Assembly (NCBI GenBank): GCA_039545295.1
Contig: BCIK01000026.1
Coordinates: forward strand, 1 to 64,000
Length of the DNA stretch: 64,000 nt
Reading direction: 5' to 3'
From: Udeniomyces pyricola
Lineage: Eukaryota > Basidiomycota > Tremellomycetes > Cystofilobasidiales > Mrakiaceae
A program made the translations under genes and the position numbers. Below, one piece after another: positions 21,869 through 40,631 of the stretch. Position 1 is the first letter of the stretch; each line of letters opens with the position of its first letter. The notes beneath the pieces were generated by a model. That model ran no database searches. It was not told the DNA's origin and saw only the letters and a program-made list of their open reading frames with translations.

Positions 21869-23014
21869 GGTGAAGTTGGGAGTGATGTTATGTGTGGAGG
21901 GTGTGAGGTATGGTGAGTGGTGATGGAAGTGGAGAAAATGAAGGTTAAAGGGGCGTGATGAAGAAGATCATCAAAGAGACACGCACCTAGTCCAGCATCG
22001 CCTCCTCGATCGGGCCGAGACCGTCAAATGACGTCAAGCGACAGCAGCTGTTTCGTCTCTCCTGGGTCACATACGTCACATGATCAAGGAAGCCAAATGT
22101 GTATACATGTTTTTGCGGTAGTACTTTACACATGTGTATGCTTGCGGTAGTAGACTCCGACAATCCTTCTTTCATGAGTGCCTGATCCAACGATATATAT
22201 ACGATGTTCGAGGAATGCGTTACCTTGCACTTTGATACATTGTGTTCATCATGAGGCGTTCACATAACCACTCCAGTGGTTCGAGAGCATTCTTCCATTC
22301 ATAACGACAACCAGCGTAGATGAATCGAAGATAGACGAGCACCGGAAGAAGGCGAAAGGAAGTAGGAAGGGAAGAGAGAGAAAAAAGAGAACAGAAGGGA
22401 AAAAAGGGAATGATCATGTGGGAACACAAGGAGAGCTTATATGTCGACGCTCCGTACGCGGCGTGGACACCATGCACAACAGATACATCATGAAGTGCAT
22501 ACACATTGTGTAGTACATCATGTACATCGCGGACCACCCCGACAGCCGTGATCGAAGAATGCTTCATATCGGATACTGCAGACTATCGTCTTGCATTTCG
22601 CGCGCGCGTGGAGAGACGCCAATCTATCTGCCTTCGGACGAGCAAGCTGAGTCACAGAGCCAGAGCGACCGATTCGATGTTGAGATTAAAGAACCCTGAT
22701 GCAAGGCAAGAGTCGAGCTCGGGAAGCCATAAGAACGACACGTGCACGTACATCATGCGAGGACGATGAGATGGAGAGGAAGGAGAGTAGAGCGCTTACG
22801 TTGTTATGTATTAATAATTCCGTTTGTCATCCGCGTTGGTTCACGCGATCACCTCGGGGACGAGGCCGGGAATGCAGCGGATACCATTCGTCGAATGTCC
22901 TTGAAGCTAGAGGCCAGAGCGCCCATTCACCGGTTCACCCAAGTCCACCCACCACAGTACTATCAGTCAAGATCAGTCCCCCCCCCCCCCCAATCCAATT
23001 AGTTCTCACCCAGC
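21869..23014. other. Divergent intergenic region with a 14-C run
   Basis: Lies between the small secreted protein (-) and the ABC transporter (+). The short element tgcggtagta occurs twice (about 22114-22123 and 22144-22153). A run of 14 C lies at 22978-22991, just 23 nt before the ABC transporter start, in its 5' UTR. Open frames here are short and domainless. Confidence 0.45.
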
Positions 23015-30926
<7,912 letters not shown>

Positions 30927-31618
30927 ACCAGGCCAAGAGATGCTAGGCAGATGATTGCACGAGGTTGATGAGGGTGAATGCCACATTTTGTCTTTGTACT
31001 GCCAATAGTGTTGTGACGGATGGATTTATGCGGATCATATCGAATTTGTATAGTTATGCATGGGCGTTCCTTCTCACACATTGTGCATTTCTTGTCGCTC
31101 GTGCTAATCAGTCGGGAACCAGACATGATACACGATGCATCCAGGGCGAGGGACTGTACTGACAAGTCTGGATTGGAGCCTACGTAGTGTTATTGTAATT
31201 ACTTATGCATGATATACAGCTTATAAGTATTACTGTACAAGATCAATCGAAACCCATCCTACTACCCGGCTTCCTTCACGCCGACCCCTATCCTGTCTAC
31301 TTTAATGACTAATCTACATCGTCGGCGACCGTATGTCACGCATGGCGGCAAGTTTCCCGCTACAGCTTATCCGCCCACACGGCCAGGACGCGCGACGTGT
31401 TGCGACTGACGGCGTGTTGTTTGTCTCTAGCTTTCTAAGAGATTACATCAGGTGTCCTTGCGATCTCAATCTGGACCGTGAATCCGCTTTCGGCATGCAC
31501 CTTTGTTTCTTTACGCACCCCAATGATGCTCGTTATAGATCGCCAATCTTGTGCCCTCGTCATATAACAACATCCAACAGCTCCCAGGCCTTTGAGTCTC
31601 ATTGACGCTGTCGAGGCC
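30927..31618. other. Intergenic stretch between ABC transporter and proton-channel gene
   Basis: AT-richer sequence, then the likely promoter and 5' UTR of the downstream plus-strand gene. The frame beginning at 31592 uses TTG; the first ATG of that frame is at 31619. Nothing else recognised. Confidence 0.4.
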
Positions 31619-34033
31619 ATGTCATACCCTGCCTGGTCGACGTCCCACATCCCGAATCCTTCCCATCCTGCTCACCCGACTCCTATAACCTCGACTCAAG
31701 ATTCGCCGACAGCATCATTCGTCCACGTTGATATTCCTCCGACGGCATGGCCCCCAACCCTGACGATCTCTCCCTCGGCTAATGGCTCCCGCGTTTGGAG
31801 CATGGATATCCTCTCCGAGTTGATGGAGGCAAGCCGAAAACCGGTTGCGCCTACTCGTGAGGCCAGGGGACGAGAGCTGGCTTCAGAGTCACACATTCTG
31901 GGTAGGTATGAGCCCAAAGAGGGGGTTTTGAACGACTTAGGAGGAACTCTGGCCCATTCATCAAGTCTTAGCAGACGACCAAGTGCAACCCGAAGCGACG
32001 ACACTTTCGTCGACCTCGATCATATCACCTTCCCTAAGGACGGCCTCGCAAGAGATCACAGACTCGCACGCGAGCGGGCATCGGAACACATGCGTCGATC
32101 AACTTCTTCTAACCACTCACGTCAGCTCGGCCAACGCGAAATTCAAGTCGACCACGTACCTTCGCGAGGCTGTCACGAAACCTTTCAAGAGAGGAAGGAA
32201 CGAAGGCGGAGAGAAAGAAGCAGACTTTGGCGCAGGGTGTGCGATGTCCGCAGGTGGCTGCGGTGGCTGTTCACCAAAGAGGCCTTCCATATTGGTATCA
32301 TCACACTCGTGGTAAGCTCTGCTCCAGCCTAGACATCACTATCCCTCATGTGTAGATTGGCATTTTGGACGGAACTCATTCGTTACCTCCCTGGCTTCAC
32401 GTTTTGGTAGGTTCTTGACCTGTTGCTCGTATTTGCAGAGCTCATCGTTGGTAAGTCTTCACTTCACTACGATTTGAACCGCTTGCAGAGTCACAGCACG
32501 CCCTGATGTCTTGATTCATATTACAGCTCTTCTGGTAGGTTACGAATCAGCATTCCCTTCGAATGGGGTCAGAAAACGGAAAGAACTTTATTGCTGACTC
32601 GAGATCCCGGCCATGTTCAAGACCGCCGGTTGTACCACCGAACTGGAGTTTGAGCTGGTGAGTGCCCGTTTGCCAGAATCCGAGCGCTCAGCTGCATTGA
32701 GTAGCACAGATCGATCTACCTACCTATCTATCTGAATTTTCGTTTGGGGCTTTAGATCCTAGACGTCATCGCCCTCCATCACGAAGCCCTCAATCCGTCA
32801 AACTTTGCTTGTTCGCTCGCTCCCAGCCCTGGTAGAGAACGACTAGAGATTGGACTGTTTGCGTAAGTCGTCGGGTAGCTACTCCCTTAAAGGCATAGGG
32901 AATCGAGTGTGAACTAGGTCCGGCGAGTAGACAAGCTTCTGCCCATTGTAGAATTGTCGGGTTCCAATCTGCTTTATTCCCAGGGGTCATAGATACTCTA
33001 CCGCTCTGGCTGCTTACCTTTATTTCCGCCAATAATCTTGACTGACCTTGGTTCTGATCTCGATTCCGCGTTACGAACAGCACGAATCTCGCCTTTCTTT
33101 CTATCTTTGAGCTCGAGGTTCTCATGTCCATCTTCGCGTTCGGGCCGCTGCGATACCTATCATCGTGGCTCTCTGTGCTGGATGGAGTGATTGTCAGTAC
33201 CACACTGGGACTAGACATAAGCTTTCATCAGTCCAAGCAAAAGGCAGGACACTCAGCGTAAGTCTCGCCTCGTTCTTCATGACCCAAACCAGTTTTCCAT
33301 CTCCTGCTGCTATAAAAGCTGATGTGATCACTCCAACAGGGCGGCTCTCGTTATTCTGAGGTTCTGGAAAGGTCTGTTGGAACTATTCTTGGGAATTGTA
33401 GGTTGCACCGTGCTTCTCATACTCATCGACGCCATCGCCTTTATCTCCTGCAGTCATCAGGGCAGTTCATGCCATCGCTCACACACTAGAGCTTCACCAC
33501 CAGAATTGTACGCACTGCCTCGACCTTAGTCCTACTTTCTCGTTGATTATCTCTGAATTTTGCGTCCTTTTTTGTTTGTGCTTCTGGGTTCTTGCAGCCC
33601 TCAGGCTGAAGAAGCAAGCTTTGGACGCCCTTTGTATATATGCTGCTCCCATTCCCTACTCCATAAGGGTTTCGTTCCGAGATCAGAGGACAGGCTTGAC
33701 CTAAGACCCTCTATTTGTTCCGTTTGTTTAGTGCGCGAAAAGGTCGCTGAGAATATCCGGCTCTGCGTACGTCCGAATGACATGCTTGTGTACGAAGCAC
33801 TCTGATCCACGCCCGCACCCCGCAACGGAATGTCTTGCGTGACTGATCTCAGGGACTGATGAAATTATGTCCTCTTGTTTTGCCATCTCGTATGGCAGTT
33901 CGTTCGCCAACAGCTCATGTGGGAGACTGGTCACGACGTCGATCCGGAACATATCGAGGCAGAGGTCCGGGAAAAGATGACGGTGTGGGAAGAGCGACGC
34001 CAGTTGGAGGAGCATCCGGAGGAATCAAGTTGA
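31619..34033 (+). CDS. Voltage-gated proton channel (Hv1/HVCN1 homologue)
   Basis: Voltage-sensor-domain-only channel expected to extrude protons across the plasma membrane. A long cytosolic N-terminus (MSYPAWSTSHIPNPSHPAHP onward, about 225 residues) ends in a basic stretch RLWRRVCDVRRWLRWLF. S1 is VLDLLLVFAELIVALL with the Hv1-type Asp. S2 is LAFLSIFELEVLMSIFAFG, keeping the conserved Glu. S3 is VLDGVIVSTTLGLDI, where both Asp sit 11 apart as in human Hv1. S4 is AALVILRFWKGLLELFLGI, keeping R-x-W but with Lys for the second Arg and no third Arg. The S1 end is encoded by an 8-nt exon at 32527-32534. After S4, exons give VIRAVHAIAHTLELHHQN, SLRLKKQALDALLREKVAEN and FVRQQLMWETGHDVDPEH; the helical character fits the C-terminal dimerising coiled coil. 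The S4-following intron appears to use the weaker donor GTTGCA. Family call from conserved motifs; gating behaviour is unknown. Confidence 0.82.
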
Positions 34034-34462
34034 TCTGACCCAGCCTGAGAGGTCGACAAGGAAGCGTGTCAGATCCCGATAATTTAGATGAGATGGCCTT
34101 CTTCCACAAGGGCCGGATGATCGATGAAGATGGATGTGGAGAAGAGTCAGAAAGATATACAGAGAGTGGTCAAAGATGAATATGTGCGAGAGTTTTAGTT
34201 ATGGGTATAATATCAATAAAAGTGGAAATAATCATCATCATAATTGTCCCGATCAATATTCTCGCAGAGACAAACCCGCTTCGAGCTCAACTCCACCGGC
34301 TGTTCATTCAAGCCCATCCTGGCCCATCGACTTCCTCCCATCAGCCGATCCCTCAGCTCTTGGCCTCCTCCTAGATCCGTCATCACCCTTAACGGCCAAC
34401 CCCTTGTATCTACTTCTCTTCTCAAATCTCACGCTACGCGACCCTCCGAACGTCTGCACATC
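34034..34462. other. Intergenic region upstream of SYF1
   Basis: Short region between the proton-channel stop and the SYF1 start. It becomes pyrimidine-rich from about 34260. It probably holds the SYF1 promoter; no specific element recognised. Confidence 0.4.
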
Positions 34463-37400
34463 ATGGCTCCTCCCTCGTCGTCGCGTCTGCAAGAGCTTTC
34501 TTCTCTCTTTCCCCTTACATCACCCACCCCAAATCCGCTCACCAACCCGGCCCTCATCCATCCGTCCTCAATTCCTGCCGAAGAAGACCTCTGCTTCAAT
34601 CCCGACAACTTCAAGACCTGGTGGTCTCTCATCACCGCTACCAAGGAAAGGCTGTCTGCCGAAGAGAAGCGAGAGCTTGAAGCGCTTGCCTCAAACGAGG
34701 ACTCCGACTCGTCGGACGATGAGGCCATCCTAGGTCCCCTTAAGTGAGTTGACGCGTTCCCTTCGGGTGTGAGCATCGTGGGTATACGTCTAGAAGCGCA
34801 TAACCATCATCCCTCACTCAGCTTTAGCTGCAGAGTTGCCATTGGACGGGGTCGGGCAACCAAGTTCGATGTAAAACGTATTGATTGCGTCGGTTCATCT
34901 CGCCTCACTCCTGGATCGATGTACCTTTGTACCTACCTTCAGAACCTCTGCCGCCCGACTCTCGCTTCAAACGCTCACTTCGCTCTACGAGCGTGCCTTG
35001 GCCATCTTCCCCACGTCCTTCAAGCTCTGGAAGTCTTACATCCTCACCCGACACCGATACGTTCTCGGACCTTCGGTTCTCGCCGGGGCTAAGAAGCAGT
35101 CCCAGAAGAGCGTCAAGAAGCGACTGGACGTGGGCCTGATTCTCGAGGAGAACCGTATCGGATGCGATTGGGAAGGAGGTCTCGATGGCGTGGTTGGATT
35201 CGACGAGTGGAGGGCTATGTTTGCCGTCAGCGAGAGGATGGTTTCCTGGCTGCCTAACGTGAGTTCGCGTCCGATCCGGTTTGACTTAAAACAAGACGTT
35301 GTCCCGCTCCTGCACCCATAGCTGCTAATTGACGCGTTCGTCTTGTTATGTGGTGGTGTCATTGATCCAGCTTCCCGTCGCGTGGCATTTTCACCTCCTC
35401 CCCCTTCTCCATCCCCTCTGCCCTGCTCCAATCGCGCGGACTTACGGTCGACGCGCTTTTGACCGCGCCCTCCGTTCCCTCGCACCTTCACTCCACGGTC
35501 GCATTTGGGGCCTCTATCTTCGCTGGGCCGAGCTGCGAGGTGGCGAGGCTGGTCGACGCGTTTGGCGACGATTCCTCCGAGTTGATCCTTCTCTTACGCC
35601 TGTCTACCTCAAGACTTCTTTGCCGCTTGCCCTCGAATCGAGCAAGCTCCTTCTCGCACTCGCTCGGCGTGCTCAGCGAGGAGAGTACACTCCCAGTGAA
35701 GGAGAGAGCCCTTACCAGTTGTTCATTGACTGGCTTGAGGGCGTCGAGGGTAATGCAGAGGAGACCGGATTAGATTGGGAGGAGACAGAGGAGAAACGAC
35801 AAAAGGAGGAGGATCAGGCTAAGAAAAGCATTGAAAAGACGACGACTACCAACACCCTCGTGCCTGCCTCGATTGGTGGAAAACTCATCAGATTCGACGG
35901 TCCTATGAAGCCCTCGCCATCGGGCCCATCTACAGGCGCTAAGAAAACGGCTGCCACTGCCCCCAAGGCCGCCTCTGGCTCTTCCTATGACGAAGACGAG
36001 GACCCCTCAAGTCTGAGGAAGATTGACGTTGAAGCTATCGTCCTCAAAGATGGTCTCGGTATCTACAAGGATCAATCCGGACGGCTGTGGACCGGCTTGG
36101 CTACGTACTGGATCAAGCGAGGAGAATTCGAGCGCGTATGTATTGCTTCGCTATAATCGTGGATCTCTCTGCTTGGACACGGTAAAGCTGACTTCATCAT
36201 CGTTGTTGCATATGCCACCCATCACATCTGAATACTCATAGGCCAAGTTCACCTTTGAATCTGGTCTCGCTGCGGTCCTCACCATCCGCGACTTCACCCA
36301 AATTTTCGATGCCTTCGCTGAGTTCTCCGAGACGCTCATTTCGACGCTTATGGAGGCCCTCGCCGACCCAGATGAAGACGATGAAGATGCCGAGGCCGAG
36401 GCTGAGGAGACGGAGAAGGAGCTTGACGCTGCAATGAAGGAGTTCGAGGATCTGATGGACCGTCGACCGTTCCTTGTCAACGAGGTCCTTCTCAGAAGAA
36501 ACGTCAACGAGGTTGTGGAATGGGAGAAACGCGTCGCACTCTTTGGCGACGATGACGAGAAGGTATGGCTCCAGTCATTGACTGGCTGGCTTCCCCGATG
36601 TTTGTCTCCTCTATCAAGATTGGCTGATGTATGGTCGTATTCTTTTCACGCCGTCTTTCATAGATCGTCGAGACTTACACCAAGGCGCTTGCAACCATCA
36701 ATCCTCGCAAAGCCACCGGATCCTTCCACGCTCTCTTTGTCGCCTTTGCCAAGTTCTACGAGGAGGGGGGGTCCAAGGATGCCACGACTGGCGAGTCGAG
36801 AAACGAGCCCGACCTCGACGCGGCGAGGAAGATTTTTGACAAAGCCGTCAAGGTGCCATTCAAGACGGTCGATGAACTCGCCGAGACTTGGTGCGAGTGG
36901 GCCGAAATGGAGCTTAGAAACGAGTGAGTCCTCCGTCGCTGCTCATGTGGCTGAGTTTGTTGTATCAACACTGATGGTAGCTATACATCTTTGACAGGAA
37001 TTACGAGGAGGCCGTCCGAATCATGCAACGCGCCACGACGACGCCGAAAAACCTCAAGATCAGCTACCACGACGAGGTTGGTCAACACTGCCACTTTGGT
37101 TACTTTTTCTCGGACCTTCATGAATACGTGTGCTGATGCGAACATTTTTGCTTGGATCAAACTCCTTGACGTCTCTCGCCCGTCACAGTCACTCTCGGTT
37201 CAGCAGCGACTTTTCAAATCTCTGAAGCTCTGGTCGTTCTATGTTGACCTCGAAGAATCTATCGGTACGGTCGAGACCACCAAGGCAGTCTACGATCGCA
37301 TCCTCGAACTTCGCATCGCCAACGCCCAAGTTAGTCAATCCTCCTCTTAGCCCAACCTGGATTCGAGTTTAGCCTGCTTACTTCTCCCTTTTTGTTCAAT

Positions 37401-38766
37401 GCTTGTCTGTCTGTTTGCTCTGTGATTTGTCTGTCTGCGCATTTGAAGATCATCGTCAACTACGCTGCTTTCTTGGAGGAAAACAAGTACTTTGAGGATT
37501 CCTTCAAGGTTTACGAACGAGGTGTCGAGCTTTTCACCTTCCCGATTGCGTTCGAGATCTGGAACATCTATCTCTCCAAGTTTGTGAAGCGATACGTGAG
37601 TTGTTTTTGCTATCAATTAACATGGCCAAATGCTTTCTAGGCTTTTGCTCTCTTGTAGACCACTAAGCTGACCCTCTCTCTCGATCCATCCTTTCCAGGG
37701 TGGAACCAAGCTTGAAAGAACGCGAGACCTCTTTGAGCAAGCCCTCGAGAAATGTCCCGAAAAGTTCTGCAAGCCGCTTTTTCTCATGTTCGCCCAGCTC
37801 GAAGAGGAGCATGGACTCGCCAAGCGGGCTATGGGCATCTACGACCGAGCCACCCAAGCCGTCAAGCCAGACGACAAGTTCGAGGTTCGTCTCACCTCAC
37901 AACCTGGTTTTTTTGTCGGCAGCCCGTTTGTGTCGAAATACTCAACTGCAATCGCCCATATCTCTTCATTGTTCGCAGATGTTCACCATCTATATTGCCA
38001 AAGCTACCGCCAACTTTGGTCTCCCCGCCACTCGACCGATCTACCAGCGTGCCATCGAGGTCCTCCCGGATAACCAGACCGCTCAAATGTGTCTCCGGTT
38101 CGCCAACCTCGAAAGGAAGTTGGGCGAGATCGACCGAGCGAGGGCGATTTACGCTCATGCCAGTCAATTCTGTGACCCGAGAGTTAACCCAACGTTCTGG
38201 TCCGAATGGAACGCCTGTAAGCCCTTCGTGCGAAGAATATGACAAACGCCACCCGGCTCGGATCCAAACTGACGAGCAATGTTGTCCAATCTATTTAATC
38301 TACCTCACTGTCGTGTCCCTTGACATTACCTAGTCGAAAGTACGTTCATACTCGTCCACGCTGATCGTTGTAGTGTGATCCTCGATACTGACATCCTCAT
38401 CTCCTCCATATATATATATTTGCCCTTCCAGTCGAGACCGGGTCCGAAGACACGTTCCGCGAGATGCTTCGAATTAAGCGATCTGTTCAGTCAGCGTTCA
38501 ATACCGAGGCCTCTTATATCGCCGCACAGGCCGCCGCCGCTCGACTCGGCCAGCAGGCCAACAAGATGGACGAGGACGACGACGCCGCTGCAGCTGCAGC
38601 TGACCCTATGGCGGCTCTTGAAGGTGGAGGAGCTACTAAAGGACCCAGCTTTGTGGCAGCCAAGCAGAAAGCCTTCCAACCTACGACTGCTGAGGGACAA
38701 GAGACTGAGGTTCCCGTTACTCAGGCCAATCCTGACGAGATTGAGATGGATGAAGACGACTTCTGA
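34463..38766 (+). CDS. SYF1: Pre-mRNA-splicing factor Syf1 (XAB2 homologue), HAT-repeat protein
   Basis: Scaffold of the Prp19-associated (NTC) complex in the catalytic spliceosome; the human homologue XAB2 also acts in transcription-coupled repair. The start (ATG 34463) reads MAPPSSSRLQELSSLFPLTS, then EEDLCFNPDNFKTWWSLITA. HAT repeats follow throughout: LYERALAIFPTSFKLWKSYI, RTYGRRAFDRAL, IWGLYLRWAE, RKIFDKAVKVPFKTVDELAE with TWCEWAEMELRNENYEEAVR, LWSFYVDLEESIGTVETTKA, ENKYFEDSFKVYERGVELF, LFLMFAQLEEEHGLAKRAM and LRFANLERKLGEIDRARAI, with the family-typical FWSEWNAFEVETGSEDTFRE near the end (35-nt-class introns before VETGSE). An acidic Asp/Glu-rich insert lies near 36360-36440, and a Lys-rich low-complexity insert near 35800-35990. 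The C-terminal tail is Ala-rich and acidic, ending EIEMDEDDF. At least ten introns. Length of roughly 1,000 residues fits fungal Syf1 with the extra inserts. Confidence 0.95.
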
Positions 38767-38933
38767 GGTGGGAGGGGAGAGAAGTAAAGTGCCTTTCATA
38801 TTCTCATGAACATCAACGGTATTCTCCAATCCAACCACGAATTCTTCGACAAACCCGCCTTTGGACAAGATTCAAACTACCTGGCAGATCTACATAGTAT
38901 ATATACACGCGTGAACATTCTCAGTCGCTTCTT

Positions 38934-39768
38934 TCACTTGCTGAGCTGACCAGAAACGCTGGCCATAGCACCTTGACCTCCTTGAGGCTTTCCAGCGCCA
39001 CCTCCCGCCTGATTTGGGATAGAGGCAGTAACAATGATGAAGAAGCGTCAGTCAATCTGCCTCTGAGCCTCCATTAGAGGTTGACTGCCAGTTCTTTGTA
39101 GTCCGCAGAGAGATGATCTCTGTTATGTCGAGGATGCACTTACCGCCGTACCCATGCTGGCACCTGAGTTCATGCCCTTCATGGCTTCGTTCGATTGCCC
39201 GTCTCTCGGGTGGACGGATCCTGGTCCAGCGGCGTTGTCCGAGCCACCTTTCATGGACGTGCTCGAATTAGGGTCGGAGGGGTCCTTGAGGCTGGCAGAT
39301 GAGGTGCTTGTTGAGCCCGTGATGGTCGTTCCTTCATTGTTGGGGGACGATCCGGAAGGGGCGCCTGTGCCAGACGCGGTCTCTGCGACGGACTGGCCGA
39401 GACCGCCGATAGCTCCATCGGTGGTGACTGTTGACAGTGTCACGGTGTCAGCTGTGACGGTTCGACCTGATGAATAAGAGAAATGTTAGACGAGCAAGGG
39501 CGTTGGAAGACAACTTACATTGCTTCCCGATCAATCCATCGGAGCTCAGCGGGCCACCTACGGCCTCGCCGATCGATCCGACGGAGCCGGTTGGGGTGAA
39601 TTGAGAGCCAATGGCACCGTCTTCCTGATGGACCCGATGGAGGCCAAAGGCAAGGAATGGTAAGAACAAAGCATCTAGCACCGATCTATGGGTCAAGGTG
39701 ACATCGGCACGCAGGCCGGATGTCGTACATACCTTGAAGGCAGCAGCAGCAGATTTGAGAGTATCCAT
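38934..39768 (-). CDS. Small GAIG-repeat protein, conserved fungal type of unknown function
   Basis: Four exons encode a hydrophilic protein of about 180 residues. Exon 1 (ATG 39768) is MDTLKSAAAAFK. Exon 2 carries EDGAIGSQFTPTGSVGSIGE and AVGGPLSSDGLIGKQ. Exon 3 reads RTVTADTVTLSTVTTDGAIG, then Ser/Thr/Gly-rich sequence, and ends AMKGMNSGASMGTA. Exon 4 is Gly-rich and ends SVSGQLSK. The repeating D-G-x-I-G-x-Q-F-T / G-G-P-L unit occurs in many small uncharacterised fungal proteins, as far as I recall; no enzyme motif, signal peptide or membrane helix is present. Its 3' end converges on SYF1 with about 167 bp between stops. Confidence 0.72.
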
Positions 39769-40631
39769 GATTTTGAGGGGGAAGTTGAACGGAGTTTGAC
39801 GATGTTGATTGAAGGGTCGGATTGACAGGTGTGAAGAGCAACGTTAAGAATATTGAGGTAGTTCAGGAATTATGCTGGTCGAAGCTGCAGATGGAAGGCG
39901 GGTAGGGTAAAAGCAAGACAGCGGTCGGGGCGAGCATGCAGACATCGGATCGTCATAGATTATATATCTCGTTGTCAGCGATCATCCTACCGGTCATGAT
40001 GATGCCGAGGAGCCGTATCAAGAATTGTCATGACGTAGATATCAACCGCGATCGATCGATCGATCGATCTTTTAGTCGGCCGTGGCGCGTGGTACGTGAT
40101 CGCTCCACGGCGCCACGTACATTTGCAGCTGGATTCAAAACGATCACAACAAGCCTCATGGTCTCGACTGATCATATATACGCTGTTCTCACCTAGTTGT
40201 ATCGGGCCCACACGTCACCATCAGTAGTCGAAAGAAGCTAGCGAAGCTAACTTGCAGCAATACATTCAATCACGATTCAGACAGTCAATCGCGAATTGTA
40301 ACCGAAAAGACGAGTCAAAAAGATCCAAACATGAGATATATGGCGCAAAGAGCATGACTGGGAATGGAAAGTAATTGAGAGGGGATGCGCAAAAGACGAG
40401 AAAGGTGGTAAGATGCTCGAGAATGGAGAATGATGTGTATGTCCGTGGTGTGTATGGGGTGAGGATGCGAAACGAATGACAAAGTGTAAGAACAAGATGA
40501 GTAAAATCGGGGGCAATGACGGGCGAAACATAAGTACTAGATTCTGAGAGGCGTACGAGACGAAAAAGGAACATGTCGATGTGTGAAAAGAGAACAGAGA
40601 ACGGGAAGAAAAAAGGCCGTAGCGCGTCCAG
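39769..40631. other. Intergenic stretch with a short GATC repeat
   Basis: Between two minus-strand genes: promoter of the GAIG-repeat gene and 3' flank of the GMC oxidoreductase. A short self-complementary run of cgat units lies at about 40049-40070. The minus-strand low-complexity frames at 40266-40651 show no domain. Confidence 0.45.

Noticed and set aside
31592..31618. Start of the proton-channel gene at 31592
   Set aside because: That codon is TTG; the first ATG in frame is 31619.
40049..40070. Self-complementary cgat run as a functional hairpin or origin
   Set aside because: It is a short simple repeat without flanking stem extension or other supporting elements.
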